The notes beneath the pieces were generated by a model. That model did no database searches. It was not told where the DNA came from and saw only the letters and a list, made by a program, of their open reading frames with translations. Made by a program: the position numbers and the translations under genes. This document shows positions 11,184 through 24,800 of a stretch of DNA of 64,000 nt, piece by piece; the first letter of the stretch is position 1, and each line of letters opens with the position of its first letter. The stretch lies in assembly GCF_001949145.1 (NCBI RefSeq), contig NW_019091398.1:342873-406872 (forward strand), read 5' to 3'. The DNA comes from Acanthaster planci (Eukaryota; Echinodermata; Asteroidea; Valvatida; Acanthasteridae).

Positions 11184-14100
11184 TTCCCATTCTTCCGATT
11201 TTTCAACAGTGACGGACATTAGCAAAGACCATGTCATCAATGTACGCTATGTCAATGATGAAGATTCAATCAAGTGCAATTCATGCAATTCTGCATGACG
11301 ATTGCACGAAAGGCGGGCACAATACTTTAAAAAGAACGATCAGCTGAGCCCTTGAATAAAGTGCAACACTGCCATGGCAACTGAGAATGATCCCTCCTAC
11401 AGCCAAAAGCCCAACATAGTTATTTTGTATGCCATTACCAACGCCTATCTATGAATTTCTCCCAACCACTTCAGTATTCACGGCAGCGATAGTATTTCCT
11501 GTTGACAACATGCAGGATTTAATGACAATGGATTGGGGGAAATCCCTGCAACTATATACAGACGTAAGAAAATAGTCGGCGTAGAATTTGTGGTTTAATG
11601 AAGTTAATAACGCTCGCCAAAAATGTTCCCTTACAATTCCTTTGCAACTGCTCATACACAATCGAATGAAGCTTATGAAAAAATGCGTGAGTTCGTGTAT
11701 TTTTATATTATAGCCCTTTGTCTAGAGGTTTAAATTTCTTCTATACACGAGAAAGGAAAGATATTCAATACGTACTGAGAAATGTTGATACACGTACAAG
11801 ATCATATTCTTTGATAATTTTTTTCTGACCATTTATGTAAAAATGGTCATTTCGGATGGAAAGGACCATTTGTGAAGCTGTGTCTAGGCATTTGAACGCA
11901 TAATCAATAGACCTGATGATACAGATCAAGTGCCATCGTTACAGCTGTTGGTATTTCGGTTGGTTTCTGCCAAGATATCATCGTCAAATATTGTCATAAA
12001 ATATCTGGCGACGTTTATTTACACAAAAGTCCCGCACATATCTCTTTTGTGATTGAGAAATGGTGTATTTTTGTACATTTCCAGAGAACTTATTGATTTT
12101 CTTTCCGAGTTGTGCAGTCACACGCTCCACAATTCAAACCGGTGATGCAGAATGGGTTCCGTACAATTGAATGTCTGTTCCCCAATCACCAGATATTCTG
12201 GTCCAGAATTCACAACGTTCAATTGCCGCTGGCGGCTGGAATTTCCTGGGAAGCATGGGTGAAAACAACTGTGATTGAAGAGGCTTGTGACATTTTCTGG
12301 TAACCAAAAACAGGACCACTTGTTTTGAGGAAACCAGCACACTTGCTGATCAAACTCACCATTACTTTGGTCGAAGTCGATTCTCTTGTGAAGGCTGCTT
12401 TGGAATCTACGGACACGATCCACTTTTTTTTAAAACAATGCTATCTTACCTTCAAGATTATGGCACGATGGAAACGTGCAGACAATTCTACATTGCATTT
12501 GCCTCAACAGCTGTTATCGTTATCAGATTGACTGCATACATTGTAGTCAGTGATATTACTTTTACTCCTGAACTAATTTGTTCTCAACTTGGCCATAACC
12601 GATAGCAAGTCTACATTATCAAGACGAACAAAGTACGATATTCTCATTGGCGACAACTTTGTAAAATCATGCCACTGTAATTAATTTCTGTCACGATGCG
12701 AGGGGAATATAACACGCTGGTCATCTGGTATGGTGCCTTTTGCTAGCGCGTTCTTCCATCCAACATAAAGACTACGGGGCCCGCAAGTGGAAATGGTTTG
12801 ATAAGAGGTATTTCGGCGATGCAAAGATGACAGACTAAGTGAGTTATACCACATTAAAACCTACGATTGACACAAGCATTCCTGTGGATAGAAACAGTCA
12901 AGCTGTAGCCTTCAAGAAAGTATACCAATTTATTTGGATTTCGTCGATTTTGTTTTTTTTATACATGCATTAAAATACTAGTTTTATATATCCAATTGTT
13001 CTCACGAGACCGGCATAGCATTCAAAATTCATACCCATATGATAGTCCTCCGGCTGCGGGCTAAATTGAATTTTATCACGTGTTTTCCAAACGATTGGGG
13101 GGGGGGGTAATGCTGCCATTTCCTGATTGGATGAGAATGAGGTGGTGGTGGTGGATTGTATTTCCCCTACCTCCGCTCTGCTTCTGCCGCCTGTAGCCTT
13201 GAAGCCTTGTGGATGAGCAGCAGAATGGAATGATGATGGTTATGGCGACATTATTAAATGAGGGACCATTATAAAAATACCGAACAAAGATAACGAGCTT
13301 GGCTACGACCAGGGGCTTCGCACACACTTGATATGAAGTACTCAACGAGGTGCAACTGTTCATTCTGAGACCGTATAAAATATTTACTTCCATTATATCA
13401 GCTATCGGAGAAGGACAGTGCGAAGGTATCTTGCAATGATTTTGTGTCGCACTTGGTAAAAAAAATCTCATTTTTTATATCATAATTCTTCATAAAAGGA
13501 ACGCACTATCCATGGCTGAGAACTGTACTTCTTGCACACACCCAGTGCTGAATGGGTCAAGTCAAATGTCAGGTTTTAACCGCTAGCTTTCCAAAGAACA
13601 ATGCACTTTTAAAAGATGACATTAGACCAAGAATAAAATTTGACATCTGAATTTTGCAGCCTACCTGAAGTTACAGGTTTACGTCTGCAAGGATAACTTT
13701 TTAAGTTAGTTTATTTGGGGATTTTGACTCTAAAATAATTAACAGTGGCACCCACTTGGCTCCAACTAATTGGTTGGACCTCAATCTGCCTTCATATGGC
13801 GGTTAATGGACTGCATGGACATTTTATCTTCCTTTTGGACATGTTTTATGGAGGAGGCCTATCTCTGCGACAAGATAGCACTCTCGCCATCAACCACCGT
13901 AGGAGAAAACGGCTTGGACTGTACGTGACTCTCTGACATTATTGAATTATTAAGACTGCTTCATGAACTGGCATATATGGAATGCACGTTTGCTTGGCGC
14001 CAAATGGTGTTCAAATTGCTACTTTATCTGGCGAGCGGGGGCTGCGTCACGAGCCCAGAGTGTAGTCATGTCCGTTGCTGTGGCACTGCTGTGCACGCAT

Positions 14101-16029
14101 TACGCAACTGATTAATTTTTGCACTCCTTCGATCGAACCCACACGTTCGTGTGTAGTCTAAAGGTAAAATCGGCATGGGGTAATCTCGGCACGGAACAAC
14201 CGGGGAAAACGCGCCTTGAAATTCAGTAAAAACAGTTCAATTTGAAAGCTGCTCATTTGGAACCCAGAAAGGGAAGAGTGTGTCGCAACTGGCGCGGAAA
14301 CCGTCGAAGGAGCTCTCATAATGTTGAAGCAGCCCAGACCCTTCATTTTATGACAGGTTTGCCTCCAAAAGAATGGTTAAATAGATGAAAAGTTTGCGGC
14401 TGATGTTGGTGAGGCTACGTTTATTTGAGGTAATGGTGGTGAGATGAATGTGTGGGGGTGATGATGTAGCAGGATTTGGGTGAGTGGTGAAGTTAGAATA
14501 GTAAACACACGGAAGTTGACCACTAATACATACATCATGTTTGTTTCCTAGACAGACATCAACATACACCTGTGCATCACTAAAGAAATCTCGATGTCAC
14601 TGGACAATCCACAGTGCTGATTGATCTCCATGGGAATGATTTTTGCAATAAATATTTTCCAGCTGACACAAATCCAGTCTTCCAGCACTAATCACCTTTG
14701 GTCTGGTTTCCACACCATAGCCTCAAATTTGTTCAATCATTCTGGCCTTGGGTGCTCAGTTTCACTAATGGCCTGGAAGGGGAGGCACATTTCCCCGATC
14801 ATCTCACGCGAACGATGCCATTATTTAATCACAACCAATGCCATGGACGTGTGTAACCATGGCAACGTGGCTTGTGTATTTTATCAACGGAAAAATTTGT
14901 GGCAGATTGTTCCGTACTTCACCTTGGCTCGAGAAAAAACCCACATGATTATGCTGGTCACGCTGTTCCTACTTCACATTTCACGTAAGATTTGTGATAA
15001 AATTCGGAATTTTTGTCAGTGATGTATACAGAGTCAAGGGAAATGCAAATCTTGGGTGAAGGTAAGCAGTTCGAGATTGCCTGGTAGCATCAGACAATAT
15101 TCCAGGAAAACATAGCCCTTTGGGGTTACTATAATGAGAGTTCTTACCGTTCATCACGATTCAATTGCACAGTTTAATTAAAGGCTTCATTATGAAACAG
15201 GCTTGCAGATCGTCCCACTCAGGACACTTACACATTTAAGTACTGCAAAATTCTATCTGACAGAAAAATCATCTCACAAAATTATTTTTAATCTAAAAAA
15301 CGTCTGTTAATTCGTTAAAAACAAAACAAGGCCACAGATTTTGTACCAGCAGAAGACATTAATTCATTCACAACTCAATTTCACATGCCTTTCAGTTAGA
15401 GCAATTGCTGATGGTTGAGTGTGTGAGTGTTGAATATTGAGATAAAAAACAGGCGACTACTAAAGTGTGGCTCTATTTCACTGTGCCCCATCCGTCACGT
15501 CATAATAATTACTGGAAACAATGAATGGTTGAATCTTTGTATCTTTGGAAATGAAGGGGCTGGGGGTCAATGCTGTAAGGTCAAGTATGGAGTGCTGAAA
15601 AGGAGGGTAATGTTTCATTAACAAATTGTACAATGTTTTCCACCTGTTACTGAACTGGAAGCAGTTTCTTTACAAACCCCCAAACTTGGAACAAACCTGT
15701 CATCTGGTAGAGAGATTTCTTGCCTTTTCTTTTGCTCAATTGATGAGGGATTGAAGAACTTTCATCCTCGGATTTCAGTAAACACAGTGACACTTATCAG
15801 ACGAAAATATTTCATTTGTCAGAAATATTGGAAGCAGAAAGCAGACTTGTAATGACTCAAATCCATGATTTGACTCAAACTAAAAGCTTGACTGGAATCA
15901 CCATGTTACAAGGACTAAATTCAACGAGTCACAAAAAGTAGTGACTCGTTACAACTCTGATAGAAAGTTGAGGCGTCCTCACCTCAACAGGATTGTTGCC
16001 GAGAGGTTATCAAGATCTCAATTCTGATG
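11184..16029. other. Gene-free stretch downstream of INTS9, with its 3' UTR
   Basis: No recognisable gene. The part next to 16030 should be the INTS9 3' untranslated region. I found no AATAAA on the minus strand within 1 kb of the stop; ATTAAA variants lie near 15289-15294 and 15174-15179. Simple sequence includes a run of eleven G at 13097-13107 and a GGT run near 13140-13152. The region 12112-12423 is open on both strands for about 60-100 codons without resembling a known protein. A 133-codon plus-strand frame at 14621-15022 is also unrecognised. Confidence 0.45.
15923..15950. repeat. Perfect 10-bp hairpin in the INTS9 3' region
   Basis: AACGAGTCAC and GTGACTCGTT are perfect reverse complements separated by eight bases. 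The hairpin lies about 80 nt past the INTS9 stop codon and would form in its 3' untranslated region. No known element is recognised. Confidence 0.75.
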
Positions 16030-18869
16030 TCAGAAACTTGGCAGGCACGCGATCAAGGTGTCTCTGAGCTTCCTGCGTAGTGGCTCGTTCCCCTCACAAA
16101 AGATGTGAGTAGAACCCTCCTCCAGCTGGATAATGGTATCTTCCGATTGCTGTTGATGACATAAAATCACATGTGGGTCCACGCAGGCTTTCACTCCAGT
16201 TAAAAGGGGTACTGAGCGCAAGCCCCTTGCACAGGCTGCCAGGCATGACTATGTGCTGTCCAACTTTGATGAAATCACAGACTGGAAAAGCTTTGCACGG
16301 GAAAAGCGTGTGAATATTAGGGACTTTTCCCCATGTTGGGGTACAAATCCACCCCTTTTCCCATACTGAGTAAGAAATCTGAGGTTTTGAAGAGTTATGA
16401 ACATTTTTCAAATATACAGGAAAACGGACTGGGAGAAAAGTGTGTAAAATGATAAGATATGATTGGTCCCGAGAAAAACATACCAAGTGAATGATATGGC
16501 CAGATGCTGTGTCCTCTACTTTAACATCAGTGATCCCATTCTGAAAAAAATAACAACAGGGTCAATATTAAAAAGAAAATTGCTTCTACCCAAATTTTCC
16601 TGACAAGGTTCTGTCACTTAATGAACACTGCTCGATATCTCAGAGATACTGGCCTTACCTTTGCCAATGCTTGTACCAACTCCTCAATTTCTAAGTTGCC
16701 ATAGACATATTGCTTGGGGTGTGCGGTTTCTGCCACGCCCACATCATCTTCCCTTTTCCTTTTTCTGATTGGCTGGGAGGACGGTGTGTTTGGTTGGGCC
16801 TGCTTTGGTGGCTCCTTCAAAAAAACAAACAATATGTTGTCTTACTTTGAATGCTTCTATGCACTGAAACTGCAGGATGAAAATGTCATCTTTTGCATGT
16901 ATTTGTGACCCGTCACGACAAAATGAGAGTAAAGTTCCATCGCATCCTCTTTTGAGGGTTCAAAGTCATTAATTGAAGTGGAGGACAATTTTTTGGTTTT
17001 GTATAATAGTTGGAAAGAGTAAATTCCAAATATTTGGCAGGATTTTCTCAGCAATTTGACAATAGCATTATTTGTGCCTGGTCTGAAATGTTGAAACAAT
17101 GTCAGAAACAAAGACACAAAGCTGCCAGAATAATGTCACATTGTCACCTTATACTTCTACCCTAAGTGTTTCATGTACATACCATTGGAAAGCTCTTTCT
17201 GCTAAATTTAAAAAATACCAATATCTAAATTTTTGAAAATTCTGACTTTCAGCTCAATATGGGGTGACAGGTCACATTTTTCTGCCTGAGGGAAGCACTT
17301 ATTTGTGCATGCTGCTGGGCCTCTTACGATTTGCATTTGCATTACATAATTTAAAACACTGATTGACAAAAACGTGACCAAAAAATTTTTTATGCACGTT
17401 GCAGGGCCACTTGAGATTTCTTTGATGAAGCCTATCATTAATTAAGCTTAAAGACGGCAGTTTTGAAGTCACACGTCAGGATTCCATGTCAGTTAACTTT
17501 TAAGTTTTCAACTGTAAATCAAATAAAGGGTTCAAACGACACCTACTCTATGAAAGGCTTCTAATCAAATCTATCTATCAAATCAAAGTATGTTGTCATG
17601 GTTTCTGGCAAGCTTTTCTTACCTGAAGTACATACTTGTTATCCCTAGCCAGGATTGTCCCTGTGACCGTGGACACAAACACACCTGGCTTGACCTCTGT
17701 GGGCGCCAAAGACCCTGCCAACTACAAGCAATGACAAATGAACAGAACTACATCAGCTTTGTCACACCTAATGCAGGAGGGCAATAGTGTCGCAAAGTCC
17801 CCACATTAAAAATGGATTGATCAAGGAGGTCGGGGTGGAACTGACCTTCTAAAATCTTAGGATTCCTACGGGATTAAGTGGCCAAGAAATACTAGCTGCC
17901 TCCAGAGGTAGCTAATTGGGTTAGAGCAAGCTATGACACCTGCACGTGGCAGGGTTGCACTCTGTCATTAACCACTTGCTGCCAGGGAGCCCGGTTTCGG
18001 GCATGTATTTTTGCATAGCCAGGGTCTCCGAAATCGGACAAAGGGAACTGGGCCTTGTAACAAAAGACCGTACTCCTGACAAAAAACCAGCCTGCTGGGA
18101 ATTACCAACATTTTTTCACTCTCAATAGTGGAGATAATCCAGCTTTTTTTTGAAACAGTGTACCATGGTTAGGGGCATCCAGTGTGAGCAGATTACCACT
18201 GGGGACATTGAAAAGCACTCCACCACCGCAGCGATGAGCCACACAGTACCGCTGCAAGCTAATCTGGTCCCTATTGAAACGAGGTCAGCAGTGCACTGTG
18301 CCAGCTTCGTGAAGAAAAGAAAATTAACAAGGCGGCAGACCTGGCTGAAATACTCCAGCGTCAATAGATGTTGTCTGTCAGATTGGAGTAGAAACCAGAC
18401 AATCCTTCGTGTGGGTGTAAGTGTCCAGTAAATGAAGATATGAATTTTAAAGAATTTTGAAAACAGAAAAAAACGATAATTATCCCATCCCTGCATCATC
18501 AACATTGATAAGAGATAACTGAGAAAGACTAGCTGCCTCTAGAGGAGACAAATGAAGAGTTCTCTCACCTCTGGAGTAATTTCTATTCTCTCAAGTCTAC
18601 GTTTGATGGGTAGATGCAATACGCTGCCCCGCTTGTATGGCATAGGGGCTACCTCCTGACAGACAAAGGCAAACACAGTCAAACAATGATAAGACTGGTG
18701 CAAAATGAATGGCTGGAAGGATACATCACTTTCAGCATTTCAACACGCTGGAGACACTAAGTTCTAAAGAACCTTCAAGTGGACTCACCGCTTCCACAAC
18801 GAGATCTGTCCTGAGAGGTTGCGAGGCAGGTGGGGACAGGTAGCAATCTGGCAGGGCTACATGAAGGGG
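16030..18869 (-). other. INTS9: INTS9 C-terminal exons (INTS11-binding region)
   Basis: Six exons (18869-18789, 18655-18569, 17721-17623, 16814-16659, 16540-16484, 16149-16030) encode residues 471-669. Exon 18655-18569 gives [19 protein letters not shown]; 17721-17623 gives [20 protein letters not shown]; 16814-16659 has a basic nuclear-localisation-like run IRKRKRE at 575-581; the last exon ends [16 protein letters not shown] and stops at 16030. The C-terminal domain of INTS9 is known to pair with that of INTS11. The acceptor at 18870 was placed by recovering [10 protein letters not shown], which matches the human PLHVVCPEQY block. Confidence 0.93.
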
Positions 18870-21800
18870 CTACAATGATTGACAATTGACAATGATTAAC
18901 AATGATAAGGACATTCATTTTGTCAAATGAACCATGAAACAAGGTAGCACTTGGGGAGTAAACGTCTCCCTCCAAATTTTGACAGGTGATTCTGATTTAT
19001 TCACTGAATGAAATCAGGTCAAGCTGCACATTAATTTGAGTTTACCGATCATGGTCTTCATTTTGTGATAAATTTCGGTCGACTACATTGCCCCTTACAT
19101 GGTCATATGACATTACCTGTTATTCTCAAAAAGGTAGGCCTACTTTTGGCTGACTGATCAGACTTCAGCTGTGCATAAATCAACAGGCTGTGGCTGAGGG
19201 CAACACGTGTCTGTGGGTGCTGGCTATAGCCACTAGCCAGTGGCTTCCGTAGATGCATATTTTCTTCCAGCCATAGCCATAACTTTCAGATGAAGCCCTG
19301 TAACAGTTGGCCTAGGCTTAATTTAAGGTGTGTGACATCCCAGAGTCTTAAATTCATCACAAAAAGAGACCAGTGCAAGTTGTGAAGACACCGGCACATT
19401 TACTATCTCGTGGAGAAGGCTTCCGTTTTCTTTACATTTCTCTACTGATTTGGTTGAAAAATTCTCGTGTACTTGCATAATGCTTTAATATTGACCAAGA
19501 AATGTGTAGAATTATTCACAGCTGTTTAGACCAAAGATCACGCGAATACACGTAAAACGTTGTAATCGCATAGGTGCCACTTGAGCAAGCGATACGCCTG
19601 CGCAATGCACATTAATGCGTAGGCGCAGGTGCCTAGGCAGGCACGTGCACCTGGTGAGCCTGCGGCTAAGCATTACCGTAAACCACGCAGGTGTATCGCT
19701 TGCTCAAATGGCGCCCATGGTAATTACACCTTTTGGGCAGAGTTATCCATCTTGCGCCTTCGGCGCTATACGATGTTTGGTTTAGACTATGTAACCTCAC
19801 ATGGGCTCAACAAGAATATGAATTGCTTCATACATCAAGAGCATTGGAAAACACTGAAATCTTTGAACTCTCATTGGATGGAAACTGGATAAATACATGT
19901 ACTTCTGTGCATGCACGAAATAGTGATGGTAGAACATTATGGGCAAGTTGTGAGTTCACACACCTGCTGACTGATGAAATAAAGCATGCCAAGCGTTGGC
20001 ATTTGAATTCTTTATGGCGCTTGTGTGCTACATACATAGGTTATGTTCCAAGCACCCTTAAAAATGAACAAAGCATGAAATGCATGATTCATGCAACTTG
20101 AATAATAAATATTAATTAGCTCCATGAAATAGTAAAGGTGCTCGTGGCTTGGCTACTTGCACTGGTCTTTTTACAGTGTCAACAGCATCCAGGGTGCCAC
20201 TTGTGCCTTGACTTAAGGTTACTATTACCCCTAAGAAACATTCTGTTGGTATCGAAACACCAACTTGAGAAATGTTTAAGGTGTAATATTTGGAAATTAG
20301 TCCAGGGTACCAGCTGGAGTTATCACTAGCTGGGGAAGGAACAGTGGCAAGCAGACACTGGAGAAGATGTAGGAATAAATAATGTTCACCTTGAGTTCCT
20401 TAATCATCTTGGTTGCTTGGGGGAAGGTGATGGCCGTGTCGATGGGACAGTAACAGGCCTTCATGGCTAAGGGTTGGAAAGGAGCGAGGGCATCTAGGTA
20501 GGAAAAGTTGGGCTCTGTAAAAGTGACGAAAAACGCAAAGTCTCTAAATGCACGTACGTGACTCACAATGATCTGGATTGGTTTCTCTGTCAGAGCCTTA
20601 CCTCCGTCTCAACAGAGGATGGCCTCCAGAACCTAGGATGTTTATGGTGTACATTAGAGAGAAGACGGTGGGGAGCAGTAATGGTTTCAGGTGTGGGGAG
20701 GAAAAACCCCTTAAAGGGTGCTCTGGGTTAATCTAAGAGAAGCAGGTAGGGACTGAGAATCCAATTTACATGTGGACTGAACAGGGAATCAAGCCTAGGC
20801 TGTAGAGGGGAAAAGCAAGGAAAGAATTACCAATGACAACCAGAAGACCTGAGGGGACACTTCATCCCCTTAGAGAGGATTACATGGTCCTACAACAAAC
20901 CAACGCTGCCACTCCACCGAGCACAGCCAGAATGCATTGACTTGTGTATTGGTCTAAGGAAATAAAGTTTGGATGAGGAGACAAGACCGGGGTTCTGTCT
21001 CAAGAGCAGGCCCGGGGGACAACTAGAATGCTCATGGAAACACCTCAAACGTTGAGACCAGGGTAAATGTCCATGATCTCGAAAAGAATATAATATCAAA
21101 TCAGCGCTCTGAAATAAGTGATTGCCGAGCTTTCGGTAACTGAGTGCCTTTTTCAGGGCAAGCAGATTCAGTTCATTTTTTTTTTAAAGGTTCATGATCC
21201 TCTGGCTTCCGTGAAATTTGGTGCCGTAAAACCCAGACTCACCAATGAAGACAACAGTGTTGCTGCTGGATTTACCCCACAGCTCCATGAAGTGGACAGC
21301 ATCACCGAGTCGTAGAGAAGGGTGGCCCGTGAAGACCACGCAGGGTGTCTTGAACTGACTGCTGAAATCACCTGCAAGATGAGGAAGAGGGAAATACAGT
21401 CGACAAGGGGAGACTGGCGACTTTAGAGTTAGCTTCATTATTAGCCGACTTGACTTTGAGTTGACTTTATGACCAAAAGTCCACAACACAACAATGCCTC
21501 CAGACTTCAGCTGTGGCTTACCGTGTATGGAGGAGAAGTGTTTCAGTCGACCACTTTTGATCAACTCGGAGTGAGGAAACGGGGGCTCTGGGAGGAACAC
21601 CTTGGACTGTTTCTGGGTGCACAGCCTGTGGGATGAGATGAAAATAAGGTTGAGAACAAGCTGATCAAGAGGGCACAATCAATCCTAGATTGAAGGTTGA
21701 AACAAGCAGCCACTTCAGGAAGTCATCATCAGCGATGCACTGTAAAGTTGTCAGAAGAGGTAAGTGGAGAAACGTGGATCATTATTGTATTATCACTGAA

Positions 21801-24800
21801 GTTTTCTGGACTAGGCTTATGACCATAATGATGAGAAAATGTCAGTGGCCTCAAACTTAATAATGGCAGTAACAGCGATGGTGGCTGCAACTGTCAACTG
21901 TGACCCTCATGACAGCATGACAATATGAAGACAGCCTTATTACAATATGAATAAATATCAGTATGACAACACGGCAATGACAATGGTTACGATGACAAAA
22001 TGTCATTCAGTCATGCAGAGAGAGAGACACTCACCATTCCGAGAATATCTGTGAGTAAGCCAAGGAACTGTCAGCGACTGGAGACACAAAGAACATTGGC
22101 ACCTGGGTCAACCCAACAGAGTCCATGTATCCAGACAGGCACTCAAACAAATCATAGATGATACCAGACGGATAGCAGGGAACCAGTACATTCCCTCCGT
22201 TCTTGATGGTTACGGCTGTGGGACCATGAAAATAAAATGCAAGTCAAATTTTACTCCCCTAACCTTTTTTCCAAAGTCCTCCAAAATCTACTGTGCAGAA
22301 ACCTGTGACTACCTTCTTGGGTTTTCAGTTTTCAAGGGGAATCAGGCCTAGTAAAAGATCACAGTAACTAACCTGTACCTTCCTTTATCCTACAAAATCA
22401 TTCACCATTCCTTGATGGGCTCTGAAGGATCTAGGACTAGAATTAAGGGATTGAATGGAAAGGAAGTTCAAACACTCACAAAGTGGTTCAAGTTCCTATG
22501 AAATTTAAAACTTGCTACAGTTTCTGAAGAATGTTGCCTGGGTTATGGACTCGTATCTGGGCTGAGCCTGACACTACAAACATGTCTTGTTCTCCAGGAG
22601 CTCAAACAAGACAGGAGGTGGGGTTGGGTGGGGTGGGGTGGGGCAGGAGAGTGGGCGGGTCACTGCGAAGGGTGACAACTCACTGAGGTTGCTGCAGAAC
22701 TCGCCCAGCATGCTGTCCGGGTTGTGGGCCGGTGTCTGTGTGATACCAGTCAGTAGGAGTAAGTCGCTGTTCTTCAACGGGTCTTGGACGATAGGGATGG
22801 AGTGAGTGGTTAGAAACGATGAACTGGACACGTAACACACCTAAAATTGAAAGGGAGGCAACAAGACAGAACAAAGAAATGCACGGAGGCCGGAAATTTG
22901 CAAAGTCATATTTTCTGTATCACAGACCCTTTTCTGAATGACAGTGTGAGAGTTCTTTACCATCTAAAAATGTGGTGCCACTGGAAAATATGTATGTTCC
23001 TCCACCATAGCAGTCATGAATGAAAATGACGCTTAAATATCTTTAACTTCGGAAACGGTCTTGGTCATAGGTAAGAGCAACTGTTGTGAAGTGCCTTGCT
23101 CATGGATAAGAGTACGTGTGATTTTTGTTATGTGTCTTGCTCGTGGACAAAAGAAATCATCCTAGATGCAGAGGAGTCATTTAGTAATTTATGATGTTTG
23201 TTATTCCAAGCGGCTAACCTTTTCATAATCTGACTTGATGACCCAATTACAGCTTCCAAGACAGTAACCAGAACTGTGAGGTGACACCATCAATGAACCA
23301 AACAAATTCTGTGGAAATACAAAATTAGGACACACCTTCACAGATTTAATCCAAAGGGCTTACATAATTATAAGGGGGATCAGGCTGGTGTAGTGTTTTT
23401 TTCCTCACCTTAAACCTCTGGGGCTCTCTGGCTTGGTGGATTTGGTTTTCAGTCCCGACCTGAGTCCGTGGGGTATCCCTGAAACATTTATCTGGGGTTT
23501 TCTTCCCACCTCTAAAATCGAATATTTTTCATTGTCTTCTTCATTCATTATCATTATTAATTGGGGCTAAATGAACTGTCGGGTGATCAGGAAAAATAAA
23601 TAAATCAAATTAAATGCAATAAATAACATTTTGTGGGTGTACATTCCAACCTATATTTCACTAACCTTCCTCATATCCATGTATAAACAAAAAGCATTTG
23701 CATCGAGTCAAATGTTCCAATGTTCCAAATAGGAAGTCAAAATCCAAAACAACCACCAACCCACCAGTTTCTCCGAGAATGCAACCACCTTGACTTTGGA
23801 CATGCATGAGTTGATGTCGTGTTTGGAGTAGCAGCGCTGCCACGACGCGAGCCAAGAGATGTCTCGGAGAGGAGCTGACAGCATCTTCAAGACAGAAGGC
23901 TTCTTCCAGTTGACTGCAGCCTTCATCTTGGGTACTCGCTCCATGTATTCCACAAACTCCTCCATGAGCTGCCTAAAGGCGAAAACATCAACATTCCTGG
24001 AAACAAATCTGGTGGATACTTTCAGTAGAATTACAGGAAACACACCACGACGACCCTCGAATATGTAAAATCTTTACAACAATGGATAAATTCCTATCTA
24101 GGATGAAATGATTAAAAAAACACTTTGGAAATGAATCCAATGTTGAAACTCTTGACAAATGCATTTTAGCCCTCTTGATGTGGCCACAAAGACAGACCTA
24201 CCTGCCTGTCTGCTGTGTCGGGTCTGTACAATACACACTACCTCGGAACCCTGTGTACTGAAATGGACAATAACGAAAATCAATGGTATGATTACCTGCA
24301 GTGGCTTGAGGATTGATGCACAATGCGTAATGTTTACAACGCTACATGTGTGTGTGGAAGGGAGTTTTAAATACTTTTTATATGACACTTTTCCTTTTAC
24401 AAGCTTCCTTAGTTTAGTCAGCAACTTGTCTGGTACCCCATATCACCCTATAGTTAGTACTGCTTATTAAGCCTACTGCAGTTATCTGTTCAGACTGGTG
24501 CATGCTAAGAGTGAGCATTATCACTCACAGCTCTCTTCAGCCTTCCCACATTTGCACTTGTCTGCTCTTATCACCAGTGGCAGCTGGGTTTGTGTCTGAT
24601 TGATCACTCAAGTAATCCACTTGTGGCACTGTGTTGGGTTGTTATCACATTTTTTTCCCCTTTTTTTTACTTTCGTCACGCTCACATTTCATTTATTATC
24701 TTCCTTAGAGGACCACGAGAGAGAACTATTTTTTTCTTTTGTACAGCTGGTATCAGTACGAGTTGGAGCTCAGTTGAAGTTCATTGGTCAACTCTCAAAT

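Noticed and set aside
10847-11298. Four overlapping open frames on both strands with a 16-residue repeat
   Set aside because: Explained by the 48-bp minisatellite, whose length is a multiple of three and whose unit lacks stops.
12112-12423. Region open on both strands for 60-100 codons
   Set aside because: No family resemblance and no splice partners found; left as intergenic.
18150-18431. Plus-strand frame containing LVPIETR, reminiscent of the INTS9 segment LVPMEIKP
   Set aside because: Wrong strand for INTS9, and the true exon with the [13 protein letters not shown] block is found in order at 17721-17623.
19733-20101. 122-codon plus-strand frame in an INTS9 intron
   Set aside because: No ATG at its start, no known domain, and it follows directly on a foldback element; probably transposon debris.
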